Shown: positions 17,078 through 26,051 of the stretch, piece after piece
Layout: the number at the start of each line of letters is the position of its first letter
Position numbering within the stretch: the first letter of the stretch is position 1
Made by a program: the position numbers and the translations under genes
The notes under the pieces: generated by a model
Databases searched by the model: none
Told to the model about the DNA's origin: nothing
The model's input: only the letters and a program-made list of their open reading frames with translations
Assembly: GCA_023437715.1 (NCBI GenBank)
Contig: JAEZFK010000058.1
Location: 34,536-98,535 of the forward strand
DNA length: 64,000 nucleotides
Direction of reading: 5' to 3'
DNA from: Bacillota bacterium
GTDB lineage: Bacteria; Bacillota; Clostridia; Lachnospirales; Lachnospiraceae

Positions 17078-19714
17078 ATGAGATTGCACAGTCTGGGAGA
17101 CAGAGTGAGGACTGGATATACCACATGGGGCTGTATGTGGGAAAGAGGCCGCTGCACAAAGGAGACAAAATACCGGCTGGAAAGCGGAAAAGAAGCAAAA
17201 GTGCCTATGCAGAGCCGGATCACGGCCTGGTGGCCCGACGGCTCCGTAAAATGGACGGCCCATACGGCAGATGGGGGAAAGCTGGGGGAAGATATTGAGG
17301 TAGTGCCGGAGGAAACCAGCTGGGCCCATGAAGCTAAGGGCTTGGGGGAAATCCGTACAGCAGAGCAGGATGGCCTCCTGGAGATCCGGGCAGGCGCAAT
17401 GAAAGTGAATATATGCCGTGACGGCAGACGTCTGTTTGACGCTGTTTATTTCCAGGGAAAAAAATATTTAACAGATGCCATGCCCCTCCTGCTTTTGGAA
17501 GAGCCTTCTGTCTGGAACGGAAATCCGGTGAAAATAGAAAAAAGATACGAAGCCAGAGTGGAGGAGGTATGCCTGGAAGAGAAAGGGCCTCTCCAGGCAG
17601 TCATAAAATATGCCGGTTGTCATGAATCCGCCGACGGAGATAAAAAGCTTCCATTTATTATCCGCATGAAGATCGGCCTTGACAGCCCCCGTCTTGATTT
17701 TGTCCATACCTTTTTATATGACGGTGAAGAAGACAAGGACTTTTTAAAGGGAATCGGCATTCGGTTCCATTCTCCCTTAAAGGGAAAAGCTTACAACCGC
17801 CACGTAAAGTTCGTGGGAGATTACGGTGTATTTCATGAAGCCATGGCCCAGCTTCTTTCCTGGCGTCCCAGAATCCCGGAGGAAATTTATGCAAGCCAGA
17901 TCCGGGGAGAAAAGCTGGAGCTTATTGGCGACCATGAAGAGACCGTAAACAAGGTTTTAAAAGACATGCCCTTCTGGAGCGAATATGACCTTAGCCAGGA
18001 CAGTGTCAGTCACTTTGGCATCAGAAAGAAAATAAGGGATGAAAACTGCTGCTATCTGGACTGCCTTCATGGAAAACGGACGGATGGAGGCGCTGCCTTT
18101 GGTTCGGAGCATGGCTCGGTTTCATTTTCCATCAGAGACTTCTGGGAAAAGTATCCCTCCGGCTACACCTTCCGCAATCTGGACGGGGAGGAGGCAGAGG
18201 CTGTTATCTGGCTGTGGTCCCCAAGGGCAGAAGCCATGGACTTCCGCCACTATGCAAATAGGGGCTATAACCAGGTCTGTTATGAGGGCTATGATTATAA
18301 AGGCGCTACGCCCTACGGAATCGCCTGTACCAGTGAATGCTCTGTTCAGGTTTCCGGAAAAATGATCCCCGGGGATGAGGAGCTTACGGAATTTACCAGA
18401 GCCGTAAAGCGCCCGGTTCAGTATGTGGGAAAGCCGGAATATTACCATGAAAGAAGGGCCTTTGGCTATTGGTCCCTGCCGAAACGGGAGAGCGAAATGG
18501 AGAACTGGCTGGAGGACCAGCTTGATCTGGCTGTAGACTTTTATAAAAACGAGGTAGAGCAGAGGAACTGGTACGGAATGTTTCACTACGGCGATTTCAT
18601 GCACACCTATGACAGGGAGCGCCACCAGTGGAGGTATGATATGGGAGGCTATGCCTGGGACAATACAGAGCTTGTCCCCACCCTGTGGCTTTGGTATGAA
18701 TTTTTAAGAACCGGGAGGGAGGATGTTTTCATTCTGGCGGAAAAGTTGTCAAGGCATACCTCGGAGGTGGATGTATATCACATGGGAAAATATAAAGGCC
18801 TGGGCTCCCGCCACAATGTCCGCCACTGGGGGTGTCCCTGCAAGGAGGCCAGAATTGCCATGGCGGCCCATCACCGTGTGTATTATTATCTGACCGGAGA
18901 CGGCCGGCTGGGGGATATATTTGAAGAATTAAAGGATAATGAAGAGGCATTTTTAAATAAGGATCCTTTGGAAGATTTTTACCATAAGGAGGAGATGGTC
19001 TACAAAAGCCATGCCAGAAGCGGTCCGGACTGGTCCTCCCTCTGTGCCAACTGGATGACCCGTTGGGAAAGGTTTCAGGATACAAAATACAGGGATAAAA
19101 TACTCACCGGCATAAATGATATTAAGAATGCCCCTTTAAAACTGGTTTCCGGCCCTGATTTTGAATTTGACCCCTCTCATGTCCGCCTGCGCTACATCGG
19201 TGAACGGGCGGCAGGAGGAACCCATCTCCAAATCTGTATGGGTGCACCCCAGGTATGGATGGAAATGGCGGATTTACTGGAGGATGAGCAATGGAAACGG
19301 ATGATGGCGGATTACGGAAGGTTTTATTATCTGCCGAGAAAACAACAGCTTGAGGAGTCCGGAGGTCTGATCGGGGACCGGGAATTCAGCCTCCCCTTTA
19401 TGGCGGCAGCCATGGGGGCCTATGGTGCAAAATATTTAAAGGATGAGGTGTTGGCAGAGCGGACATGGAGCCATTTGCTTCACGCCTCCATCAGCCAGGG
19501 GAATCACAGCGGACTTCAGCCAATTATCCTTTCCCGGCAGGGAAATCAGGAACAGCTGACGGAGATTCCCTGGATCACTACGAATTTCACGGCCCAATGG
19601 TGCTTAAATGTTATCGAAGTTCTTGAATTTATCCGCAGCTATCTTCCAAAAACCTTAAGGGAAGCGGATAAAATGATAGAAGGCATGCCGGCAGAAGCAT
19701 TCCGCAAGGCATAA
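17078..19714 (+). CDS. YetA / PL26-like exo-rhamnogalacturonan lyase family protein
   Basis: The 878-aa protein resembles B. subtilis YetA and the fungal exo-rhamnogalacturonan lyase PcRGLX (PL26) in length and layout. There is an N-terminal beta-rich region (AWWPDGSVKWTAHTA) and an alpha-barrel-like middle with many aromatic and His residues (DFMHTYDRERHQWRYD, RHNVRHWGCPC). No signal peptide is present, so it acts in the cytoplasm on imported oligomers. It probably releases unsaturated disaccharides from chain ends, leaving the ends for the GH105 enzyme. The start has CGGAGG upstream. The family is recognised by pattern; activity is inferred. Confidence 0.8.
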   Translation: MRLHSLGDRVRTGYTTWGCMWERGRCTKETKYRLESGKEAKVPMQSRITAWWPDGSVKWTAHTADGGKLGEDIEVVPEETSWAHEAKGLGEIRTAEQDGLLEIRAGAMKVNICRDGRRLFDAVYFQGKKYLTDAMPLLLLEEPSVWNGNPVKIEKRYEARVEEVCLEEKGPLQAVIKYAGCHESADGDKKLPFIIRMKIGLDSPRLDFVHTFLYDGEEDKDFLKGIGIRFHSPLKGKAYNRHVKFVGDYGVFHEAMAQLLSWRPRIPEEIYASQIRGEKLELIGDHEETVNKVLKDMPFWSEYDLSQDSVSHFGIRKKIRDENCCYLDCLHGKRTDGGAAFGSEHGSVSFSIRDFWEKYPSGYTFRNLDGEEAEAVIWLWSPRAEAMDFRHYANRGYNQVCYEGYDYKGATPYGIACTSECSVQVSGKMIPGDEELTEFTRAVKRPVQYVGKPEYYHERRAFGYWSLPKRESEMENWLEDQLDLAVDFYKNEVEQRNWYGMFHYGDFMHTYDRERHQWRYDMGGYAWDNTELVPTLWLWYEFLRTGREDVFILAEKLSRHTSEVDVYHMGKYKGLGSRHNVRHWGCPCKEARIAMAAHHRVYYYLTGDGRLGDIFEELKDNEEAFLNKDPLEDFYHKEEMVYKSHARSGPDWSSLCANWMTRWERFQDTKYRDKILTGINDIKNAPLKLVSGPDFEFDPSHVRLRYIGERAAGGTHLQICMGAPQVWMEMADLLEDEQWKRMMADYGRFYYLPRKQQLEESGGLIGDREFSLPFMAAAMGAYGAKYLKDEVLAERTWSHLLHASISQGNHSGLQPIILSRQGNQEQLTEIPWITTNFTAQWCLNVIEVLEFIRSYLPKTLREADKMIEGMPAEAFRKA

Positions 19715-19751
19715 AGAAACGAGCCTGGATGAATATCAGAAGGAGGAATCC

Positions 19752-22700
19752 ATGATTCGGACAGAACATATTTCTAACCAAGAAGTGACTCTTACCTGGG
19801 ACAGGGTCAAGGGGGCCGAAGCATACCGGGTTTACTGGTCCGACCGTGACACGAAGCAGGAAAGCTACCGCTTTATGAGAGAAATAAAGGCGGAGGAGGA
19901 ATTGAGGTTTACCCTGAAAAAATCCACCCATATTCCCCACCGCCTCATGGTCAGGGCCGTAAAAGAAGGCCGGGAGGAGAAAGCCGGGGATATGTATGTC
20001 ACCCCGGTCCGGCACATTTTAAGACAACAGCTGGAGGTTCTTGGCAGAGGGCTTACGGCAGTATTGACAGAGAACGGAGTATTTGTAAGCTGGCGGCTGT
20101 TTCTTACGGAGGTCACAGGCTTTTCAGAAAAGGGCCTGACAGGGGTGGATTTTATCCTCTACCGGGACGGAGAAAAAGCCGCTGAAATAAAAGACAGTAC
20201 AAACTATTTGGATTTATTTGGGGATGAAGAGTCAGAATACCGGGTGGCGCCCGTTCTTAACGGCATAGAATATGACCCCTGCCCGCCTGTAAAGCCATGG
20301 AAAAGACCGTACCTGGATATTCCCATAAAAAAGCCTGCCGGAGGGGTTACACCTGGGGGAGAGGCCTACACCTATTCCGCCAATGACATGTCTGTGGCAG
20401 ATGTGGACGGAGACGGGGAATACGAATACATTGTCAAATGGGATCCCTCCAATTCTCACGACGTTTCCATCAAAGGCTATACAGGCCGCTGCTATCTGGA
20501 CTGCTATAAGCTTTCCGGAAGGCTTCTCTGGCGGCTTGACATGGGGCCAAACATCCGGGCAGGAGCCCATTATACCCAATTTATGTGCTATGATTTCAAC
20601 GGAGACGGAAGGGCGGAAATGGCGGTAAAGACGGCGCCGGGAACCAGAATGACCTTATACGGACCGGAGGGGGAACCGGAGGAGGAGTTTTTTATCACCA
20701 TGCCCCAGGAAGACTTGGACAGAGGCTGCAGCCATAAGGATTCCTATGTGTGCAGCAGTGAGGATTACCGCCGCCATCTGATCCAGGTATTTTCCTCCTG
20801 GCAGGACCATCCGGAGGTGAGGGCGGGCCGCTGGCCAAAGACACCGGGGCAGTGCTTTGGCATCCAGGAAAGGGATGCAGAGCGTCTGGCTGATTATTTC
20901 CTGGATGAATACGCTCCAGGCAGAAATCCTAAAAACAGGCTCCGGGAATTTGAGGGCTTCATCTTTGAGGGGCCGGAGTATTTAACCATGTTCGGAGGGG
21001 ACGGCCGGGAGCTTCAAACCATTGCCTTTCCCTTTGATCGGGTAGACGACGGCCTTTTATGGGGAGATTATGCCATGAACCGCATCGAGCCCTGCAACCG
21101 GGTGGACCGGTTTTTATCTGCCGTTGCCTACCTGGACGGAGAAAGGCCCTATCTGGTGGTCTGCCGGGGATATTATACAAGGGCGGCCCTGGCGGCCTAT
21201 GAATTCTTCCAAAACCGTTTTAAAAAGGTCTGGTCCGTGGACAGCGGCTTTGTGCCCATGAAAAATCCATTCTGTGACCAGCCCCATGATCTTTGCGGAA
21301 GCGATCCGGTTTATGGAGAGCTGGCGGGCCAGGGAAATCATTCGGTGGCTGCTGCCGATGTGGATGGGGATGGCTTTATGGAAATCATTTACGGGGCAGC
21401 TTGCATTGACCATAACGGAGAGCTTCTCTACAGCTCAAAGGATAAGCTGCCTGACGGCAGAAAGGTAAAGCTGGGCCATGGGGACGCCATGCATGTGGCG
21501 GACATAGACCCGGACCGGCCAGGAATGGAAATCTTCAATGTGTTTGAAGGGGCGGATCACGCTCCCTATGGCTACGCCCTGCGGGACGGGGAAAACGGAG
21601 AGGTCATTTTCGGCCGGTATGCTGAGTCTGATCTTGGCCGCTGCATGATCGGAGATGTGGTCCCGGAGGCAAGAGGCCTCCAGTGCTGGGTCAACGGAGT
21701 GGGGATATACGATTGCCGGGGAAATTTCCTTCAGAAGGAAGCCCTGGGAAGCAACATGTCCATACGATGGGCAGGAGATTTATCCACCCAGATTCTGGAC
21801 GGCTGGGATTATTTAAACCAGACTGCCACCGGAGTGGTCAATGATTTTACTCACGGCATCATGCTGCGTCCGGAAAATACCATGACCAATAACGGGACAA
21901 AGGGCAACCCCTGCCTGGTTGCCGATATCTTCGGGGATTTCCGGGAAGAGCTTCTTTTGCGGACTGGGGACAGCTCGGCCATCCGTATTTACACCAATAC
22001 GGAAATTACGGATCACAAGCTGTTTACTCTGATGCATGATATTACATACCGCTGTGGGATCGCCTGGCAGAATAACTGCTACAACCAGCCCTGTTATACC
22101 GGTTTTTACTATGGGTCCGACATGGATTTTGACAGGGTTCTTCCTTATATGAAGAGAAAGCCTGTCCTGTATCTGGCGGGAGATTCCATCAGCCAGACAG
22201 CCGGGGAAGCAGAGCGGCCCAGGGTAGGGATGGGAGAGCTGCTTTTAAAGCATCTGGATGAAGAAAATAGTATTAAGGTTTATCGCCGGAAAGACAGTCC
22301 CTTTCCCCAGGAAATGTGCTACGAAAGCCGTCATCTGATGGTGGACAACTGCGCCATGGCCGGCAGGTCTTCCAAAACATTTCTGGAGGAAGGACGGCTT
22401 GAGGATATCAGGCGGAGGCTGAAGGAAGGGGATTTCCTTCTGGTCCAGTTCGGCCACAACGATGCTTCCGCCGGAAAAAAGGAACGCTATGTGCCTTTAT
22501 CTGACTTCCCCCTGTATTTGAAACAGTATGTGCAGACAGCAAGGGAAGCGAAAGCCGTACCGGTTTTAATATCTCCCATCTGCCCATGTCCCGGAGGGGA
22601 AGCCGGAGAGGGAGAAAAGGGAGAAATTGCCGGGCTGCTTCCGGAATATGCCCGGAGGATGAAAGAATATGCAGAGAAAGAAAAAATCCTTTTTGTGGAT

Positions 22701-22868
22701 ATGCACCGCCTGACCGCAGAGTATTGCGAAAAAACCGGGGAAGCAGGTGCCAGGGCCCTTTATATGAAGGATCTTGTACATCTGGTGGAAAAAGGTGCAG
22801 ATTGCTATGCACAATTGTTGGCAAATGAGGGAAAGCGGTTTATAATAGAAAAGAATTATGACAAATGA
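19752..22868 (+). CDS. PL11 rhamnogalacturonan lyase fused to a CE12-like acetylesterase
   Basis: The 1038-aa protein has three parts. Residues 1-180 are fibronectin-like beta domains. Residues about 185-795 are a PL11 (YesW/YesX-like) rhamnogalacturonan lyase propeller, with repeated calcium-binding DVDGDGEYE, DFNGDGRAE and DVDGDGFME motifs. Residues about 800-1035 are an SGNH esterase like YesT/RhgT, with AGDSIS (nucleophile), an AGRS block, GHND and the C-terminal DLVH acid-base pair. One chain would both remove acetyl groups and cleave the backbone. There is no signal peptide, so it is intracellular. In B. subtilis these activities are separate genes. The start has AAGGAGG. Confidence 0.88.
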   Translation: MIRTEHISNQEVTLTWDRVKGAEAYRVYWSDRDTKQESYRFMREIKAEEELRFTLKKSTHIPHRLMVRAVKEGREEKAGDMYVTPVRHILRQQLEVLGRGLTAVLTENGVFVSWRLFLTEVTGFSEKGLTGVDFILYRDGEKAAEIKDSTNYLDLFGDEESEYRVAPVLNGIEYDPCPPVKPWKRPYLDIPIKKPAGGVTPGGEAYTYSANDMSVADVDGDGEYEYIVKWDPSNSHDVSIKGYTGRCYLDCYKLSGRLLWRLDMGPNIRAGAHYTQFMCYDFNGDGRAEMAVKTAPGTRMTLYGPEGEPEEEFFITMPQEDLDRGCSHKDSYVCSSEDYRRHLIQVFSSWQDHPEVRAGRWPKTPGQCFGIQERDAERLADYFLDEYAPGRNPKNRLREFEGFIFEGPEYLTMFGGDGRELQTIAFPFDRVDDGLLWGDYAMNRIEPCNRVDRFLSAVAYLDGERPYLVVCRGYYTRAALAAYEFFQNRFKKVWSVDSGFVPMKNPFCDQPHDLCGSDPVYGELAGQGNHSVAAADVDGDGFMEIIYGAACIDHNGELLYSSKDKLPDGRKVKLGHGDAMHVADIDPDRPGMEIFNVFEGADHAPYGYALRDGENGEVIFGRYAESDLGRCMIGDVVPEARGLQCWVNGVGIYDCRGNFLQKEALGSNMSIRWAGDLSTQILDGWDYLNQTATGVVNDFTHGIMLRPENTMTNNGTKGNPCLVADIFGDFREELLLRTGDSSAIRIYTNTEITDHKLFTLMHDITYRCGIAWQNNCYNQPCYTGFYYGSDMDFDRVLPYMKRKPVLYLAGDSISQTAGEAERPRVGMGELLLKHLDEENSIKVYRRKDSPFPQEMCYESRHLMVDNCAMAGRSSKTFLEEGRLEDIRRRLKEGDFLLVQFGHNDASAGKKERYVPLSDFPLYLKQYVQTAREAKAVPVLISPICPCPGGEAGEGEKGEIAGLLPEYARRMKEYAEKEKILFVDMHRLTAEYCEKTGEAGARALYMKDLVHLVEKGADCYAQLLANEGKRFIIEKNYDK

Positions 22869-22904
22869 ACTGGCAGGTGCCGGAGAAAGGCGGAGAATTG
22901 AGAA

Positions 22905-23954
22905 ATGGGTAAGATTCAGTACGACAGAGCTAAGATTGAGGAAGCCATGGACCGGATTGTGGAGCGGACCAAGCGGATGGACATGTCCTGGGACTGGCCC
23001 TGCGGCGTTGCCTATTACGGCGTTGCGGAGGCTTATGAAGCGACGAAAAAGGAGAGCTACCTGGAATTTTTAAAGGAACGGGTGGATGAACTCATTGGGC
23101 TGGGGCTTCCCGTGTGGACGGTAAACACCTGTGCCATGGGGCACTGCCTTATCACCCTGTATGAAGCTACGGGGGAAGAAAAGTACATGGATATCATTAA
23201 GTCCAAGGTAGAGTATCTGACAAAGGATGCCCTGCGTTTTGGAGACCGGGTGCTGCAGCATACGGTTTCTGCCGGAAATGATTTCCCGGAGCAGTGCTGG
23301 GCGGACACCCTGTTTATGGCTGCATTTTTCCTTTTAAGGGTGGGGGTCATGACAAAGGACGACGCGCTGATTGACGATGCCTTAAATCAGTATTATTGGC
23401 ATATCCAGTATCTTCAGGATGAGAACACGGGATTATGGTATCACGGCTATAACAATATAACAAAGGACCACATGTCCGGCTTTTACTGGGGCAGGGCCAA
23501 CTGCTGGGCAGCCTATACCATGAGCAATGTGGGGCGCATTCTGCCGGAATGCTATCTTTATCCCCAATTTTTGGAAATCGTGGGAAGCTTAAACGAGCAG
23601 CTGTCCGCCCTAAAGCTTTTGCAGACAGAAAACGGTCTGTGGCGGACCATTTTAGATGATGAGGAGTCCTATGAGGAGGTTTCTGCTTCCGCCGGAATCG
23701 CTGCAGCCATGACCTTAAAGGGAAATCCCCTTCACATCAAATACATTGAAAAATCCATTGAAGGGCTGCTGGCCCACGTGGCCCCTGACGGAAGAGTAAC
23801 CGACGTTTCCGGCGGAACCGCCGTTATGAAAGACCGGGATGGGTACCGGAATATTTCAAAAAAATGGATTCAGGGCTGGGGACAGGGCATGGCTTTAGCG
23901 TTCTTTGCCGCTGTGCTGTGCTATGACAGAATTGCAGGAGATGGGGCATTATAA
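22905..23954 (+). CDS. Unsaturated rhamnogalacturonyl hydrolase (GH105, YteR/YesR type)
   Basis: This 349-aa (alpha/alpha)6-barrel enzyme removes the unsaturated galacturonic acid left by the lyases. The N-terminus (MDMSWDWPCGVAYYG) and the segment WADTLFMAAFFLLRVG match YteR, the Asp in WADT being the expected catalytic acid. A second landmark is FYWGRANCWAAY. There is no signal peptide. The stop shares one base with the start of the deacetylase (TAATG), so translation is probably coupled. Length is normal for the family. Confidence 0.92.
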   Translation: MGKIQYDRAKIEEAMDRIVERTKRMDMSWDWPCGVAYYGVAEAYEATKKESYLEFLKERVDELIGLGLPVWTVNTCAMGHCLITLYEATGEEKYMDIIKSKVEYLTKDALRFGDRVLQHTVSAGNDFPEQCWADTLFMAAFFLLRVGVMTKDDALIDDALNQYYWHIQYLQDENTGLWYHGYNNITKDHMSGFYWGRANCWAAYTMSNVGRILPECYLYPQFLEIVGSLNEQLSALKLLQTENGLWRTILDDEESYEEVSASAGIAAAMTLKGNPLHIKYIEKSIEGLLAHVAPDGRVTDVSGGTAVMKDRDGYRNISKKWIQGWGQGMALAFFAAVLCYDRIAGDGAL

Positions 23955-24760
23955 TGGATAAGCTTAAAAATATTTATACCTGTTTTCCGGGAGGAAAGCA
24001 TAAGGTGCTCACCATGAGCTATGATGACGGAAAGGCGGAGGACAGAAGGCTGGTGGAGATATTTAACCGCCATGGCATCAGGGGAACCTTTCATGTAAAT
24101 TCAGGCCTTACGGAAGATGAAAACCGGATAAAGCCGGAGGAATGGAAGGAGCTATACCAGGGACATGAGGTTTCCTGCCATACGGTTCTCCACCCTACGA
24201 TTGCCCGGTGCCCCCTTCCCCATGTAGCCCTTCAGATTTTGGAGGACCGCAGGGCTCTGGAACGGGCGGTTGGATATCCGGTGCGTGGAATGTCCTACCC
24301 CAACGGCTCTTATACGGAGGAAATTGTGGACATGCTTCCTGGCCTTGGTATCGAATACTGCAGGGTGGTGGGAAATACGGACGATTTTTCCATGCCGGAA
24401 AACTTCTTAAAGTGGAAAGCAACCTGCCACCACAACCACAACCTTCTGGAAAACGGAAAACGCTTTACGGAGCTTTCAAAGACACAGTATCTTTATATGA
24501 TGTATGTGTGGGGGCACAGCTATGAATTTCCCAGGGATGATAATTGGGAGGTAATGGAAGAGTTCTGCTCCATGGCAGGCGGCAGGGATGACACCTGGTA
24601 TGCTGCTAACATTGAGATTGTGGACTACATGAAAGCGGCCTCAAACCTGAAATTTACCATTGACGGAAACCAGGTTTATAATCCGTCGGCAGTCGGCGTA
24701 TGGATCAGCGTTGACGGGAAAAAGGCAGAAATACCGGGCGGAAGCTTGCTGAACATATAA
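23954..24760 (+). CDS. Polysaccharide deacetylase family protein (NodB/CE4-like)
   Basis: The 268-aa protein has the NodB metal-binding elements: MSYDDG (two Asp, residues about 24-26) and CHTVLHP (His-x3-His, about residues 76-80). RGMSYPNGSY contributes the later motif. CE4 enzymes remove acetyl groups from sugars. It has no signal peptide and closes the rhamnogalacturonan operon, overlapping the GH105 stop by one base. It may therefore act on imported acetylated galacturonate or oligosaccharide. The exact substrate is not visible. Confidence 0.85.
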   Translation: MDKLKNIYTCFPGGKHKVLTMSYDDGKAEDRRLVEIFNRHGIRGTFHVNSGLTEDENRIKPEEWKELYQGHEVSCHTVLHPTIARCPLPHVALQILEDRRALERAVGYPVRGMSYPNGSYTEEIVDMLPGLGIEYCRVVGNTDDFSMPENFLKWKATCHHNHNLLENGKRFTELSKTQYLYMMYVWGHSYEFPRDDNWEVMEEFCSMAGGRDDTWYAANIEIVDYMKAASNLKFTIDGNQVYNPSAVGVWISVDGKKAEIPGGSLLNI

Positions 24761-24952
24761 AAGCTGAACACATCATATGGAATTTAAATGGAAATATTCA
24801 GAGAGGGGAAAGCAGAAAAATCAACCGATATGGGCGGAATGACCGGTGGAGCCGGGGACGGGATCACGGCCGCTGATGTGACGGTTTCCGGTACAATTTT
24901 ATTTTGACGGAAGACAGCAGTAAGTGAAAAAATAAAGATAATAATGATAAAA

Positions 24953-25004
24953 GTTCATAGCCGCGCCGGAACGAACAGATTCCAGCACGGCTATGAACTT
25001 TTGT
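24953..25004 (-). terminator. Bidirectional terminator between the deacetylase operon and the peroxiredoxin gene
   Basis: A 19-bp nearly perfect inverted repeat (24953-24971 with 24980-24998) is flanked by A/T runs on both sides. It can end the peroxiredoxin transcript on the minus strand and the long plus-strand operon. Confidence 0.8.
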
Positions 25005-25011
25005 TACATAA

Positions 25012-25653
25012 TTAACAAGGCTTATCTTTATAGCACCAGAACCAATCCATGCAATTTAAATCTGATTTTTCAGGTTCATTGGCACGTTCTGATAATTGAT
25101 CATAGGTGCGGGGCGGCGGAACCATTACAGGATTGCCCGGCTCCCAGTTTGCAGGGGTAACAACACCGCATTTATCCGTTGTTTGAAGGGCAGTCAACAG
25201 ACGCAGTATTTCACAAACGTTTCTTCCATTGGTTAAGGGATAAACCAGGATCGCACGAATTACCTGGTTCGGGTCAATGAAATAAACATTTCGGACAGTT
25301 TCCTGGGTAGAGGCATCGGGAGCAATCATGCCATAAAGATTTGCAACCTGGGCCGTACGGTCTGCAATAACCGGAAAAGGAATTTGAATGCCTGTTAAAA
25401 GATAAATTTGATTCACCCATGCCAGATGAGAAGGGTTACTGTCTATACTGAGACCGATTAATTTTGTATTTAACGATTCAAACTGATCGTTCGCTTGTGC
25501 CAAAGCGACAAATTCGGTAGTACATACAGGGGTAAAGTCCCCTGGATGAGAAAACAGAATAACCCAATATCCTTTGTAATCGGACAGCTTTATAGGTCCG
25601 AATGTTGTCGTGGCAGTAAAATCAGGAGCTGTCATGCCAATGCTAACGTTCAT
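25012..25653 (-). CDS. Peroxiredoxin, Prx6/1-Cys-like, with Cys-rich tail
   Basis: This 213-aa AhpC/TSA protein reduces peroxides. The active motif is GDFTPVCTTEF with the peroxidatic Cys near residue 45, and a C-terminal Prx domain (VVTPANWEPGNPV) follows. The last 20 residues carry three extra cysteines (NCMDWFWCYKDKPC), which could act in resolving or metal binding. The start is at 25653, but no good ribosome site precedes it, which is unusual here. It stands alone between the rhamnogalacturonan operon and the trehalose region and has its own terminator. Confidence 0.92.
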   Translation of the reverse strand: MNVSIGMTAPDFTATTTFGPIKLSDYKGYWVILFSHPGDFTPVCTTEFVALAQANDQFESLNTKLIGLSIDSNPSHLAWVNQIYLLTGIQIPFPVIADRTAQVANLYGMIAPDASTQETVRNVYFIDPNQVIRAILVYPLTNGRNVCEILRLLTALQTTDKCGVVTPANWEPGNPVMVPPPRTYDQLSERANEPEKSDLNCMDWFWCYKDKPC

Positions 25654-25695
25654 AAATGTACCAGAAAAATAGTTTATGATATTATATGACAGTAT

Positions 25696-25932
25696 AAATG
25701 ACGGGTTTCAGATTTACTGCAAATTATTTTTCCGGAGCAGTACGCGGATTTCAGATCCCTGACAGGTGACAGTGCGGACAACATCAAGGGTGCAAAAAAG
25801 GTGGGGCCCAAAATTGCGGCGCTGCTTTTACGGGATTCCATCACACGGAATATGGAACGGCTGAAGATAAACCAGAAGCTTGTTTATTTGCATCGTGAAA
25901 TGACGGCCAGCCATGTATTGTCCGGAATTTGA
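25696..25932 (+). pseudogene. Remnant of a 5'-3' exonuclease (PolA-N/YpcP-like) gene
   Basis: In one frame the text reads FPEQYADFRSLTGDSADN, then IKGAKKVGPKIAALLL, the helix-hairpin-helix (H3TH) region of 5'-3' exonucleases. It jumps directly to RDSITRNMERLKINQKLVYL and soon stops at TGA. The N-terminal nuclease domain is missing and a stretch between LLL and RDS appears deleted. There is no start codon. It is a decayed copy in the gap 25654-26051. Confidence 0.75.
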
Positions 25933-25963
25933 TTAAAATGATAGGTATAAACCCCCAATCTAT

Positions 25964-25991
25964 TTGACTATCATATACGTACATGTTAAAA
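25964..25991 (+). promoter_or_regulatory. treR promoter with TreR operator
   Basis: TTGACT (25964-25969) and TTAAAA (25986-25991) flank the near-palindrome ATATACGTACAT (25973-25984), which fills the spacer. The matching perfect palindrome stands in the treP promoter, so TreR probably represses itself. Confidence 0.65.
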
Positions 25992-26051
25992 TAAAACCAG
26001 TACTTATATGAATTTAATAAATAAGCCTGATGAATGGGAGGATAAAGAATT

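Noticed and set aside
14479..19085. Minus-strand ORFs of 118-207 aa in the transporter and lyase genes
   Set aside because: Shadows of well-supported plus-strand genes; composition is low-likelihood (many His/Gln/Cys).
24788..24907. 39-codon ORF after the deacetylase
   Set aside because: No ribosome site and no resemblance; probably non-coding space before the terminator.
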